A stretch of 64,000 bases of DNA, taken from a virus. The translations under genes and the position numbers were made by a program. The stretch lies in IMG/VR virus record IMGVR_UViG_3300003177_000017, positions 1-64,000 of that record; one strand, 5' to 3'. The notes under the pieces were generated by a model. That model was not told where the DNA came from, made no database searches, and saw only the letters and a program-made list of their open reading frames with translations. This document shows positions 20,201-28,579 of the stretch, in pieces. Position 1 is the stretch's first letter. Every line of letters starts with the position of its first letter.

Positions 20201-22026
20201 TACAAGGCAGTATTCCAGTAAAATCAACACAAGATGTTATGGGCAGCGGTCATGTTTTATATGATATGACTGATATGATCGAAAATAACTCTAATATTGC
20301 TGAACTTAATGCTTCTTTAACGGCAGGTAAATTTGCGGTAATGCCGATTGGTTCACCAGCTAGTAGAGGGATTTCAACCACAACAGCAGCAAATTATTAC
20401 TCTGCGTATATACCAGTTAAATTGGGCGAAAAAATTACAGTAGAAATATATGCTATGCAAACAGGAAGTACTGCACGCGCTTATATGGGTATTGAAAGAT
20501 ATGATAAAGATAAAAAACCTATAGCTGTTAATAACGGTACTTATTATTCTGCATTAACTGATACTTTATTGACCACAGCTTGGACTAAATATAGTTTCAC
20601 TAGTATAATGCTAACAACTCATACGCCATATCTTGGTTCTGATGGTGGAGCAGTTTGTTATATAAGACTTAGATTATTATGTAATTACGCTACTACTGGT
20701 CAAGCGTATTACACTGGAATGCGTATACTTAGACAAGTTCAAGCCGCTGGTGGAATAGATTTAAATCCAGCGAATACAACAGTTACGAACACAACAAAAA
20801 TAATTAACTTAAACGCTGATTTATTAGATGGCATTGATAGCACACAATTTTTGAGATCTGACACAACAGATTACCAAAATAATACAATATATCAACGTGG
20901 CTATTTAGTTAATGAGACTGCTTATAGAGACCGAGGAGTGTATGGTAATTATGACCCAGCAAAAACTAATCATATTTGGTCTATGGGCGTTGCATATAGA
21001 AATGCTGCTGATGGTTCAACCTTTGGTAATTTGTATGGCTTAGCTTATAAACATGTTAATAACACCACAGGCGGAACAATGGCAGGCGGGCATCAAATGG
21101 TTTGGTGTCAGAATGGTACTGGAACTTCTGCTATGGGTACTAATATATGGACTTCTGGTTCAGTTTCTGCTGGCAACATGATTACGGGTACTAAATTTAA
21201 TGCAACTTCGGGTGGTTTAAGCTTCGACAGAACAACAAATAATTCTGCTATATGGTTTGCTAATGAGAACGATACTAATCATGTATTGTATAATACTTAT
21301 GCTGGTGTAAACGTTTTAGCAAGAACTGGTGCTGGAACCGGCACTGACGGAATTCGATGGAACACTTGGACAGGCTTAGAAATTCGTACAGGTAGTGGCG
21401 GAGTTAATCTAGCACTAAGTGTAACAGCAACCGATGTAAGAGTAGATAAAATATTACATGTTGGTGCTAGTAATACCGGATATTTTTATCAAGATGTTGC
21501 CAACAGAACTGCTTATGCAGGCGGAGATTTTTACATACAAAGTAGTGTTACTAATAGTTATAATTATGCTACTAACAATTATCATGGCAGTACTTCTGGC
21601 GATGCACAATTATTTAGAGGTAATACTCTTACAGGAAATAGTTGGTCATTAACAGGTGCAGGAGCTTTTAATACTGCTTCTGTAACGGCAACTGGTCTTG
21701 TCTCAGCAAGTGATTGTGTCGCAACATCTGATAGACGCGTTAAATATAATATTAAACCTATTGAAAATGCAGTTGATAAAATATTAAAACTAACAGGTAA
21801 TACTTTCAATCGTACTGATATGACAGACAGAAAACATGCTGGTATCATTGCACAAGATGTTGAACAGGTATTGCCTGAAGCGATATTCAAAACACCCGAT
21901 GAGAAACTTGGTGAAAAATTACAAGTATCTAATACAGCAATGATAGGTTTATTGGTACAAGCAGTTAAAGAACAGGCAACAGAAATAGCAGAACTTAAAG
22001 CGATAATTAAAAAGGATCTTAAATAA
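14281..22026 (+). CDS. gpJ-like tail tip/central fibre protein with C-terminal S74 chaperone
   Basis: This 2581-aa protein is the largest in the window. The first ~600 residues are gpJ-like hub domains, including two related inserts at about 430-475 and 500-548 (GSGFxQxP, then YVGTYID). Fibronectin-III-like modules follow from about 655. The C-terminal third is fibre-like, with LLDGIDSTxF trimer-shaft repeats near 1742, 1947 and 2183. Residues ~2475-2581 form a peptidase S74 intramolecular chaperone (ATSDRRVKYNI, then GIIAQDVEQVLPEA) that trimerises the fibre and removes itself. It probably recognises the host receptor. Confidence 0.92.
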   Translation: MSTLEITLMYIVTAISVSTSVYTLLNMPQQQDIGSKTQKRGTDAPRKVAYGRSIIDSTNVYNNVLNDNSAWIVKVFSLGVGPITAIRQVYVNDLPILEHENTISPDVTSLVSPNNPNVTYTYTNSSFRFKRDNNDFVHQFTRNQDIQMQFRYGKNAEVASDLAIEFSDNEWTVDHRGDRVPHVVMSLYRSTNTDTPILSSVFTLTALVEGVPVHDPRFHAAGVKEYIHSNSSVPAINVNIGRNPALCLLDFLTDTYYGMSVDYSYINIQSFMDAANWTDTNNLHVDGSVDTGQKFGDCLSQIMSSFQGVLVLENGLITCKYEDIVLNPYSTTFDENNTISFKDIKSASHSSYYNIVQTKYKNTLMLEKGDVYQIPEDLNYIPQGATKSRIQIDGFKKVKTLDLPMTLGNSDGAYPKGGYGISWLINGVQKYFHLAYGNDSIGSGFSQSPVGKTFVGTYIDTTLADAATAISYNWTNINNSQGYLNKQGIAGIDVSNAQVSYLHIAFADSISGSGFNQIPTSKTYVGTYIDFNLYDSLDTTKYTWGSLYNNFEINGIMDGSVKFFTNRLYVKALHQKGVSISVDLQQYPVKLYDVIKISNKSIGWVDKLFRITTINTSVNENSFNIGDLICVEYNDNMYTGSLDGLTGRNIKRTYQHLNPVTNLVFNLHNFITDGYGTLTWTNPNTIGNLSYKIQYKLSSEVAWKDTATSEIEQAVINNLKPTHYDFRVKATRLRYFDSDYTEILNVLVSPTVLFPNITNIASDYSGLDFIYSWDDMAQVAVLNTQDPTDPNSNGTSGKVIDYFSHYEVKVFHNNIYKQSFITSDPKFVYLYSNNKTNVLSRAVNIEVYIVAKDGTKSTAPAIISGTNQQISAPANIKVNVLLGLANISWTPRTDLDFAGTEIHISTNSTYVPSATTLVDNLQSESTYQYTYPVGDIVDRYIILGHYDNFSETGINYSVPKLISTTAGFPVSDAKNLSISSSSQIFSYDSGGVLQSASQINFTANRQNINTNVVWTTTPNVASGSTDNFVLTSTQFGTQQSVKVTATSGTFVDEITVVRLQNGINGISYTGTTEYYKLTNSVTAPTVASGGWLTTPSTPISTNKYLWNYNKNSKSDGTSTNSSVSLITQYVKDGKGISSITELYQLGVSSTTAPTGTWSTSFSGAGAISSALPYMWNKTTIIYTDTTTNTIITMIAAKGINSITAILSNESHTIPTDSAGNNGNYIGSATTVRLYEGATELIYDGIGTSNSTWKITVTATNITAGTLVDQGNYVLINNSSAMTADVATISIVISGVRANGTPFSITKQQSLSKSKTGLSAAPAIRGSKHFYLDVSPLYNLSATAFATNADIAITNAGEAKVNRDVVTLTNPTQKYSETKYWDTVPTTPVWATVTEVVDGSLIVNGTVGANQINTTDLFSTDITASGVITGGTIQTRSVVIPTIPTARVILKDVSTSIASPITVYDNTNAPLLKINSKGKLDFFGNLQDGSITQGMLAPSLLALLTQSGATVTGGSTTGGSASTGAVSVSSGTYNTTLTIANAATTPVSLAFSLYDSGNNTGGVVYTSPTWHISITQTDSANTTTTVFDSATTIYGAAWSEPAGGGFTDHLLDLSYTNTIATPSVAVAGSTTYNIIVTRTSAASSSVSPILHFSATQAVISGGTYTLPTASTTVSGGIKVGNNLSIDVNGKLSSTDTNTVYTHPATHPWSILTGVPVYATRWPSLAEIGALGSSATAANSILLNGIDSTQFLRSDVADTMVGKLSFAGEFQLVIDNTANAGVNVIRQDIGMAYLGTQKNCGISFYRGGAATGGWLEFYTNNGTSHMKLDAIGNLTNTGNITPTGAFLTNPNGTGNTLSISGIPNASATQASVAVTNGNLHLDAVSSSSIYLNYYHGTLGVKFCAGNGTVVAVMGPDGDLWKGAADNTGYKYWNSGNDGSGSGLDADLLDGIDSTAFGQLSSTQTWTGTNTFSNVNIQGSIPVKSTQDVMGSGHVLYDMTDMIENNSNIAELNASLTAGKFAVMPIGSPASRGISTTTAANYYSAYIPVKLGEKITVEIYAMQTGSTARAYMGIERYDKDKKPIAVNNGTYYSALTDTLLTTAWTKYSFTSIMLTTHTPYLGSDGGAVCYIRLRLLCNYATTGQAYYTGMRILRQVQAAGGIDLNPANTTVTNTTKIINLNADLLDGIDSTQFLRSDTTDYQNNTIYQRGYLVNETAYRDRGVYGNYDPAKTNHIWSMGVAYRNAADGSTFGNLYGLAYKHVNNTTGGTMAGGHQMVWCQNGTGTSAMGTNIWTSGSVSAGNMITGTKFNATSGGLSFDRTTNNSAIWFANENDTNHVLYNTYAGVNVLARTGAGTGTDGIRWNTWTGLEIRTGSGGVNLALSVTATDVRVDKILHVGASNTGYFYQDVANRTAYAGGDFYIQSSVTNSYNYATNNYHGSTSGDAQLFRGNTLTGNSWSLTGAGAFNTASVTATGLVSASDCVATSDRRVKYNIKPIENAVDKILKLTGNTFNRTDMTDRKHAGIIAQDVEQVLPEAIFKTPDEKLGEKLQVSNTAMIGLLVQAVKEQATEIAELKAIIKKDLK

Positions 22027-23333
22027 TGGCACATATTTCACTTTGGGTTAATACTAACGACATACCACAAGTGTCTTCAAATCCAGTTAATTCTAGTAGT
22101 TCGCCTATTAATATTAACCAAGGTGACACTGTAGAGTTTAGGTACTTTCAAAATTTATCTACTAATAATCCCGACGAGACAATATCTTTTCAAAGTTTTC
22201 CAGCAAATATTTTCACAAGTATCGCTGGCGGGTATAGTTTTACGGCTTTAGCAGAAATACAAAGTACAACACCACAAACATTTGTACCACATACTTCGGG
22301 TGGTTTTACAGTCAGTTCAACAGCAACGTTAGGTGCAACAACTGTTACTGCTAAGAATTTAACTCGTGGTGCTGCTAATACAATATACTTAAATGTTACC
22401 GGTACTGCACCAGTTGACATAACCCCTGATGCTTTCTCGTTGGGAGTAGATATAACAAATGCTCATCCGACTGAAATACAGTACTCAGAAATTGTGCATG
22501 TTTTAGGTATAAATGCACAAGTAAATGTTTCCGTTGCTGGCTCAGGAGCCGCAATACAGAAAAACTATAACGGCTCGTGGGTGACAAGTACAACTGCCCT
22601 GATAAACGACTCATTTATTGTTAGAGTACCCGCACCGCTTAATTACGGGTTATCTACGACTGTTACACTAACTATTGGTAATATGTCGGATGTCTGGGTA
22701 GTGTCCACCCCTTTAGTGCCACCTGTAATAGAGATATTAGACTCAACAATTACATCTTTACCTGTTTCACTAAACGCAGTAAAAAACTACTTTGGGGGTT
22801 TTGCAAATGTATACAATGTACCATCAACTAATAACTTATTAGCTTATGTTAGAGGGGGGGCATTTGTTCCTGATATTTCACAAAACTCAGCTATAAACAC
22901 TACTGTACCACTATCTTTAAAAAGTTTTTTAAACTCTAAGACAAGTTTTTTTATTGATACCCTACCTAGCACAAAAGCGTTAGTACAAAACGTACTGACG
23001 ACAGGGGGTACATTTCAATTAGTCTGGTCTGTACCTACGGATTGGTCGTTAGGTTTTGGTGCTAACATGTTTAGCCAAGCAGAATATAAATTTGTGTTAA
23101 CTGAAAATATATCGGCAAATACAGTTACCGGTATTATTGCAACAACTTCAACAGCAAGTATTAGCACTTACTCAACATCTAATACTATGATAACCTTAAC
23201 AACACCAGTAATTCCGAGTGCAGTTGAAAAGATGTATACTGGTCATATTGATTTTTATGCAAGAAGTATAGTTTCTCCGTATCCTATACTAACAACAACA
23301 GCGTATTACCGTTTTAATTTTTACGGTATATAA
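22026..23333 (+). CDS. Adhesin-like virion protein, function unknown
   Basis: A 435-aa Thr/Ser/Asn-rich all-beta protein with no family recognised. It appears to consist of several Ig-like sandwiches (strands such as GYSFTALAEIQ, NVSVAGSG, TVTLTIGN). It has no signal peptide or membrane segment. It starts two bases after the gpJ-like stop and its composition matches the fibre genes, so a tail-tip accessory or decoration protein is likely. Confidence 0.7.
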   Translation: MAHISLWVNTNDIPQVSSNPVNSSSSPININQGDTVEFRYFQNLSTNNPDETISFQSFPANIFTSIAGGYSFTALAEIQSTTPQTFVPHTSGGFTVSSTATLGATTVTAKNLTRGAANTIYLNVTGTAPVDITPDAFSLGVDITNAHPTEIQYSEIVHVLGINAQVNVSVAGSGAAIQKNYNGSWVTSTTALINDSFIVRVPAPLNYGLSTTVTLTIGNMSDVWVVSTPLVPPVIEILDSTITSLPVSLNAVKNYFGGFANVYNVPSTNNLLAYVRGGAFVPDISQNSAINTTVPLSLKSFLNSKTSFFIDTLPSTKALVQNVLTTGGTFQLVWSVPTDWSLGFGANMFSQAEYKFVLTENISANTVTGIIATTSTASISTYSTSNTMITLTTPVIPSAVEKMYTGHIDFYARSIVSPYPILTTTAYYRFNFYGI

Positions 23334-23366
23334 ATATTAATGTAAATAACCAAATAGGAAAACAAA

Positions 23367-23495
23367 ATGACAAATTTTTTAATTATAGCAGCTATTGTAG
23401 TTGTGGTAGCAGGTTTAGCATATACACACAAATTATCTAAAAATAACGTTAGTTCTGGTGCCAACCAAAAAAATAAACCAACTAACAAAAAGTAA
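23367..23495 (+). CDS. 42-aa single-pass membrane protein
   Basis: A small ORF with AGGAAAAC before ATG. Residues 4-20 (FLIIAAIVVVVAGLAY) form one hydrophobic helix, followed by a basic Lys/Asn-rich tail. It lies between two structural genes in the same direction with tight spacing (10 bases to the next start), which argues it is expressed. It could be a small lysis or membrane-modifying protein; nothing more specific can be said. Confidence 0.6.
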   Translation: MTNFLIIAAIVVVVAGLAYTHKLSKNNVSSGANQKNKPTNKK

Positions 23496-23504
23496 GGAAA
23501 TATT

Positions 23505-23885
23505 ATGAGTTTCGTTAAAACCTTCACAGACCCTCAAGGGGTTACACACACAAACGCATATTTTGAAGTTGCTTATGCTTCAAAAAGAAATGACAATTCT
23601 GACAGTTACACTTTAGATATTAAAGAAACTGTAGATGCTGCTGGCGTAGTTACAGGATTTACGTATACACCGACAACTAATGCGAATTCATTTTCTAATG
23701 TAGATTACAGAATGTATTATTGGACAAATAAAGCAGCAAAAACCGCAGGTAATATGCCTTATGTTTTAGCTAGCAAAAGTCCGATTGGTGAAGTACATAA
23801 TGCACAAAATCTTGATGCTACTTATGCTACTTTAACAGCGATGGCAGCAGCAGAAAAACATTGTCAAGCAGTAGTATTGGTATAA
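23505..23885 (+). CDS. Hypothetical virion-associated protein
   Basis: A 126-aa protein beginning MSFVKTFTDPQGV, with beta strands (YFEVAYAS, DYRMYYWTN) and an Ala-rich C-terminal helix. Not recognised as a named family, but small proteins with this opening pattern are common next to tail-fibre genes of siphoviruses. AAGGAAATATT precedes ATG. Confidence 0.6.
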   Translation: MSFVKTFTDPQGVTHTNAYFEVAYASKRNDNSDSYTLDIKETVDAAGVVTGFTYTPTTNANSFSNVDYRMYYWTNKAAKTAGNMPYVLASKSPIGEVHNAQNLDATYATLTAMAAAEKHCQAVVLV

Positions 23886-23986
23886 CAAGAAATAACAACC
23901 AAATAAAAATAACAAATAAGTTTTGTTGTGTTTAGTTACAAAGTAACAAGATGTTAAACATTTTTTAATAAAACTATTAGGAAATA

Positions 23987-24253
23987 ATGCAAGTGGAAAA
24001 CATGTATCTTACAACTATTGGTAATTGGACATTTGAAGTAGTTCAAATTAGAGCAAGAAAAACTATAAAACACAAAACACCTTATACTGGGATTCTAAAT
24101 ATAACTATTGTGGACGGAACGCCTCATATAGAAGGATTGTTGTCTAGATCTAAATTTAACAAATCTGATTTTTTATCAATAAAAAGATATATTAATAAAT
24201 TGGGGTTTAACTCAGTAGAATATATAAAATTCCCACCAATATTAAACAATTAA
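23987..24253 (+). CDS. Hypothetical protein
   Basis: An 88-aa basic protein without a recognised domain. It starts with ATG after AGGAAATA. A 100-base gap without a visible gene (23886-23986) precedes it. Predicted strands at the N-terminus (TIGNWTFEVVQI) and one helix (FLSIKRYINKLG). Confidence 0.5.
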   Translation: MQVENMYLTTIGNWTFEVVQIRARKTIKHKTPYTGILNITIVDGTPHIEGLLSRSKFNKSDFLSIKRYINKLGFNSVEYIKFPPILNN

Positions 24254-24264
24254 CAAGGATTTTT

Positions 24265-24541
24265 ATGGCAGTACAAACAGAACTAGCATTAAAATTTTCA
24301 GATTTGATATTAGTTGCAGTTCCAATCATGGCTGCAATTACTGACTGAGATCAAATTGCTAACACAAACTATAAATACCCATAAAGGTAAAGTAGAATTA
24401 ACTGAAGATAAAGTATCGAATTTAACTGATGAAATGATCAAGATGAAATTCTGCATTCAAGCATTAGATAATAAACAAGACAAAAATCATATAGAATTAC
24501 TTAATGCAATTGCAGGAATAACAAGGAACAATAAGGAATAA
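24265..24541 (+). pseudogene. Small membrane/coiled-coil protein gene split by a 4-bp duplication
   Basis: An ORF starting at ATG 24265 (site AAGGATTTTT) encodes 27 residues with a hydrophobic segment (LILVAVPIMAAI) and stops at TGA 24346-24348. The +1 frame continues directly with a helical Lys/Glu-rich domain (EIKLLTQTINTHKG onward) to 24541. The junction reads ACTGACTG (24340-24347); removing one ACTG joins the frames as AAITEIKLL. The gene therefore looks like a TM-plus-coiled-coil protein, in size like a small holin or antiholin, inactivated by a tandem 4-base duplication. Confidence 0.65.
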
Positions 24542-24551
24542 CATAAATAAC

Positions 24552-24776
24552 ATGAAAAAATCATATATCCTTAGGCTGATGATAGCCATAGACCAGCTTG
24601 GTAATGTTTTACTACTCAACGGTGACGAAGATTTAACAGTCAGCGGTCATGTTGGTTATCAGGCTTATATAACACATAATAAACGTTGGCTAATAGCTCA
24701 ATGGATCATTAATAAAATTTTTTGGTTTCAACCTGAGCATTGTTTTGTATCAATAGAATGGGATAGAGTAAAATGA
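24552..24776 (+). CDS. Small protein with HC-x2-SI motif (paralogue of 31097-31312)
   Basis: A 74-aa protein in which AIDQLGNVLLLNGDEDLTVS, a GHVGYQA turn, an aromatic helix and the closing EHCFVSI can be aligned with IDKKINALLLGDKNVTVS, GRVGLAS and DHCYNSI of the gene at 31097. Similar small HCxxSI proteins are frequent near phage lysis genes, with unknown function. The start has no strong ribosome site. It overlaps the next gene by four bases. Confidence 0.65.
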   Translation: MKKSYILRLMIAIDQLGNVLLLNGDEDLTVSGHVGYQAYITHNKRWLIAQWIINKIFWFQPEHCFVSIEWDRVK

Positions 24777-25522
24777 ACTTAGAACAATATTTAATAGCAA
24801 ACCCAACAGCTACGTTAGCGGCTACTCAAGCGTATACTGAAACTACTGATAAGAAGCGAGTAGGCTCAGGGCAAGCAAGAGGTTATTTCGCACAGACAGG
24901 TATTTGGCTGGCACTTAAATTAATACAAGGTGACTTAACACATGCTTTGTTTTCGTTAGCTGATGCGACTATTGTGACAGCGACTGATGCGAGTTCATAC
25001 TTTGGTTTTGATATGAGTAAAGCTGATGGTATTGCTAACATGGCAGGGTTAGATGCGATGGTAGCTGGTAACGTTATGACAACTGCACAAAAGACATCTT
25101 TTCTTGATATGATGATCACAAAGGTAACTCCCTTTAGCGCAACAACACAAGCAGATATTGACAATACACTTGCGTTAATTACGTTAAAAACTAATCCAAT
25201 TACACTTCAAGAAGTTACTTATCCAGCTGGGTCAGTTCATATTATACGTGGGGCTAACGAAAAGATTTATGTCAATGTTTCTGTATTGGCTCAAGATGCT
25301 ATAGCACAACCTGATAACCTAATTGCTACTGTATTTCATAAAGCAGCTGGTGATACGATTTATACTGAGGTTGCACAAGCAAGAGGTAATTTCCCTATTC
25401 CAGCGAATTGGAGTGGCTCTAAAGCATATATACTCAATCACAGCAACTTGTTACCTCATGTTCAAATCAAGCTTACATCTACTTACAATCGTGTGTTTAC
25501 TGCTAATACGTATACAGCGTAA
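24773..25522 (+). CDS. Hypothetical virion protein
   Basis: A 249-aa protein. The N-terminal half is Ala/Thr-rich and helical (residues 1-140; for instance QGDLTHALFSLADATIV and AGNVMTTAQKTSFLDMM). The C-terminal half is beta-rich (EKIYVNVSVLAQDA, HVQIKLTSTYN). No named family is recognised. It is coupled to the upstream gene by an ATGA overlap and is followed after 9 bases by the spike-like gene, suggesting a linker or baseplate accessory role. Confidence 0.6.
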   Translation: MNLEQYLIANPTATLAATQAYTETTDKKRVGSGQARGYFAQTGIWLALKLIQGDLTHALFSLADATIVTATDASSYFGFDMSKADGIANMAGLDAMVAGNVMTTAQKTSFLDMMITKVTPFSATTQADIDNTLALITLKTNPITLQEVTYPAGSVHIIRGANEKIYVNVSVLAQDAIAQPDNLIATVFHKAAGDTIYTEVAQARGNFPIPANWSGSKAYILNHSNLLPHVQIKLTSTYNRVFTANTYTA

Positions 25523-25531
25523 GGAGTTGTT

Positions 25532-28500
25532 ATGACAACTTTTTATAATGAAGCGTTGCCTGATATTGATTGGACTAATCCAAATACCAATAATCTTGTT
25601 GGGTTATTTTATTTTGACGGTACAAATGTAGTTGAAGTATTAACAGGTACAGTAGGCACTGGTACGCCTGTTGCTTCGGGTGATGGTTTTGTAGGTGAAG
25701 CAACGTTTAATATCAGTGATTTAGGGTTTAACTTCAATGATACTGTTACCCCAATAACTGTTTTAGTTGTCGGTAATATGTTGCAAACAACGAATGGTCA
25801 GGAGAATACACCATTAAAGCTGTCTAACTCTGTCACCACAATATTACATGATCAAAATCCTTGGTTTATTGATAGACCACCAACATTTTCAGCTAATTAT
25901 GATACTGCTGTAGCAGATGATTTTTTCGTAGCCTCAGAGGATACAAATAGTTTAGGTGTTATTATTAGAAGAACTAATCCCAATAACTACGTATGTTCTT
26001 TTTATCTAAATAATCGTATTGGTGTGCAATCTGTACCTACACTCCAACTTAGTGATACCTCTGATTTAACTCAATTAGTCTTTGGGGATACAGTACAAAA
26101 AAATAATATATTAGTAGTATTCAAAGGCGCTATACCTGTTGCACAGCTTGATGCTATTGATGCAGACCCTTATCAACTATTTCAAACTAAGCAAGACGTA
26201 CAGCAAGAGTATGGGTTGGTATTCCCAAATGAAGCATTTCCTACTACAGCACAGATAACATATACTGAAATTCCATTAGGCGCATCTTGGAGCATAGATA
26301 CAGACTTGTTCTGTACAGCGGGGTTTAATATTGTTGCAGGTGGTAACACCACTAATAGATTTTTACGTATAGATTGTACAGTAGGCAGTAACTCAGCAAT
26401 GTTAGCGAGAATTAATTCTGGTTTTGTTAGGACTATTCCGCTGCTAAGTGATTTTACTAATCAACGAATAGATTTTAAAATAACGCTTTCATTAGGGGGT
26501 ATTTTAACTGTTTATGTTAATGGGGTTCTACAAGGAAGCGTAACAAATGCAGCAGATGTTTCGTTGCCAATTGATAGAGTTAATGATTATGGCGGCATCA
26601 ACTCTACAGCTATAATGACAATATATAAACAAATCATAATAGACAATATAAACCCTGCAAACTCACGCCTATGGAATTTCAACAAAACCTTTGGTGATAC
26701 AGCCACAGATGAATTAAACGGTGCAATTGCTACTCTTAATGGCTTCCCTGTTGACTCAGGATATGTGAGAGGTGCTAATGGGTTGATTGAGGGGTATCAG
26801 TTTGATGGTGCGGGAATAACAGCAGCAATAACCAGTATTACAAATCCAGTACCCGTAGGCTCATCCCTAACATTTACTGGTACATGGGAAAATTTGAATA
26901 ATACTTTTCAAATGTTTGTTAATATATACACTACTGATTTCTTTAGTATAAATGCAGCAGGAAATTTACAAACCAGAATATCGTATAACTTAATGACATC
27001 TTCAACTACCTTAGTATCTGGTGCTGTTTTTACATTTAGAATTGAACGTACTGCAACACAGTATATAGTTTTCTTGAATGGTGTGGAACAATATCGACAT
27101 AATGAAATAGTCGATTTATCCCCTATGAATGGTTTTTCAAACATAACATACAAATTTAAAGGGCAAATGCAAAGTTGCATTATTAATGATGGGATTGCTG
27201 ATACTTATAATTGGGATGGAACCACAGGCGACCAAGCCAAAATAGTCGAAACTCAATCAGGCAATCATGCGTTTATCACAAACGATTCAGTAGTGAAGTG
27301 GCAACCTATATTAGTTAAAGATGTATTCACAGTCGGTGATTATACTGATGCTGGAGCATTTGCAGGTGCTAGACAAAATTCTCTTGGCGTTCAGGAATAT
27401 TTATTTTCTGGTACTCAAGCATTAGCAGCAACAATTCGCATTAACAACTCATCGGCAGACCAACTTTTATTTAGGGGTATTGGAGGTAACTTTAACGGTG
27501 ATATTAATCAAGCAGATGTAGCGAGATTGACCAGAACAGTTAGCAATAATTCAGTGGTTGATTTACGAATAGGCAATTTCAAGTTTGAAAATTTGATAAT
27601 AGATGCAGGCACAGAGCTACTTGGTCAGTATAATAATCATAACTTTGAGGTTGAAAATTGTGGTTTACTAGGTTGGGTATATTTAACAGATGCTACTAGA
27701 CATTTTAAAATGACAAATAGTGTTTTGCATACACCATTATCCAACAATCCTGCCATATTGACTTACTCACCAAACACTTCAGTAATAAACTCAGTGGTCA
27801 TACACGATGGATACACAGGTTGGGATTACGGAGCTTTGAGAGCAAGAGGGGGTGTAGGAAATATTAATGTAATTAACAGTATAATAAATAGTGTCGGTAA
27901 ATCTACAGAAGATGATAGTACAGTAGTTGGCATAACAGGTAATAATAATATACTTAGTACAAACGAGGCAACAGCCTTAGCAATTGGTACACAGGATGTC
28001 AATCTAAATACATATTTCACAAACCCAGCAACCAACGATTACACCATCAACACCACAGGTCAAACAGCACTCAAAACAAAAGGCTGGAACGGTACAGATA
28101 TTGTGGGATGGGCTTATGCTTCTGCTGTTGCAATTTCATTAGCTATTTCTGGTACAGTTTCGCCAAGTTCTACTGAAGTTGATATTGTCAATGGTGGAAA
28201 GACTTTAGTATTAACTTTAACAGGGGATACATGGCAACCTGCGGGTACGGCGTTTGATGCACAAAGACAAGCAATCATAAACGGATTAGTTTCTGCACAA
28301 TCTGAAATTACTGGCTGGAATAACGAAGTTAAAGGTAAAGAATTAGTAACTTCCGTTGTAAGAACTTCAAATACAATTGTTACAATTACATTATCAGCAG
28401 CAGTTAGTTATAATATAACTAATACAGAGACTATTACAACTACAATACCAGCATCTGCATTAACAACAACAACAACAACCAATTTAGCAGGTGATATTAC

Positions 28501-28579
28501 TTTTACAATTATACCAACTGCAACAGGGTTTAAAGTAGCATGGGCTATAAATTCAAATAAACTAATAGGAGCCTTATAA
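25532..28579 (+). CDS. Tail spike/adhesin with LamG-like and beta-helix regions
   Basis: A 1015-aa protein. The first ~600 residues contain two to three concanavalin/LamG-like sandwiches (SLGGILTVYVNGVLQG, TATQYIVFLNGVEQ). Residues ~605-850 look like a right-handed beta helix: short strands with repeated INSVV/INSII turns and Asn ladders (NFEVENCGLLGW, NVINSIINS). The last ~130 residues form a separate Ig-like domain (GTVSPSSTEVDIVNGG). This layout suggests carbohydrate binding or depolymerisation, but no catalytic residues could be assigned. GGAG lies 7 bases before ATG. Confidence 0.75.
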   Translation: MTTFYNEALPDIDWTNPNTNNLVGLFYFDGTNVVEVLTGTVGTGTPVASGDGFVGEATFNISDLGFNFNDTVTPITVLVVGNMLQTTNGQENTPLKLSNSVTTILHDQNPWFIDRPPTFSANYDTAVADDFFVASEDTNSLGVIIRRTNPNNYVCSFYLNNRIGVQSVPTLQLSDTSDLTQLVFGDTVQKNNILVVFKGAIPVAQLDAIDADPYQLFQTKQDVQQEYGLVFPNEAFPTTAQITYTEIPLGASWSIDTDLFCTAGFNIVAGGNTTNRFLRIDCTVGSNSAMLARINSGFVRTIPLLSDFTNQRIDFKITLSLGGILTVYVNGVLQGSVTNAADVSLPIDRVNDYGGINSTAIMTIYKQIIIDNINPANSRLWNFNKTFGDTATDELNGAIATLNGFPVDSGYVRGANGLIEGYQFDGAGITAAITSITNPVPVGSSLTFTGTWENLNNTFQMFVNIYTTDFFSINAAGNLQTRISYNLMTSSTTLVSGAVFTFRIERTATQYIVFLNGVEQYRHNEIVDLSPMNGFSNITYKFKGQMQSCIINDGIADTYNWDGTTGDQAKIVETQSGNHAFITNDSVVKWQPILVKDVFTVGDYTDAGAFAGARQNSLGVQEYLFSGTQALAATIRINNSSADQLLFRGIGGNFNGDINQADVARLTRTVSNNSVVDLRIGNFKFENLIIDAGTELLGQYNNHNFEVENCGLLGWVYLTDATRHFKMTNSVLHTPLSNNPAILTYSPNTSVINSVVIHDGYTGWDYGALRARGGVGNINVINSIINSVGKSTEDDSTVVGITGNNNILSTNEATALAIGTQDVNLNTYFTNPATNDYTINTTGQTALKTKGWNGTDIVGWAYASAVAISLAISGTVSPSSTEVDIVNGGKTLVLTLTGDTWQPAGTAFDAQRQAIINGLVSAQSEITGWNNEVKGKELVTSVVRTSNTIVTITLSAAVSYNITNTETITTTIPASALTTTTTTNLAGDITFTIIPTATGFKVAWAINSNKLIGAL

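Noticed and set aside
21458-22034. Frames on either strand overlapping the end of the gpJ-like gene
   Set aside because: They are shadows of the S74-domain coding region, without ribosome sites or family motifs.
24314-24541. Independent 75-aa gene starting TTG at 24314
   Set aside because: No ribosome site, a start in the middle of a hydrophobic coding segment of another frame, and sense only from the ACTG duplication on. Better explained as the second half of a split gene.
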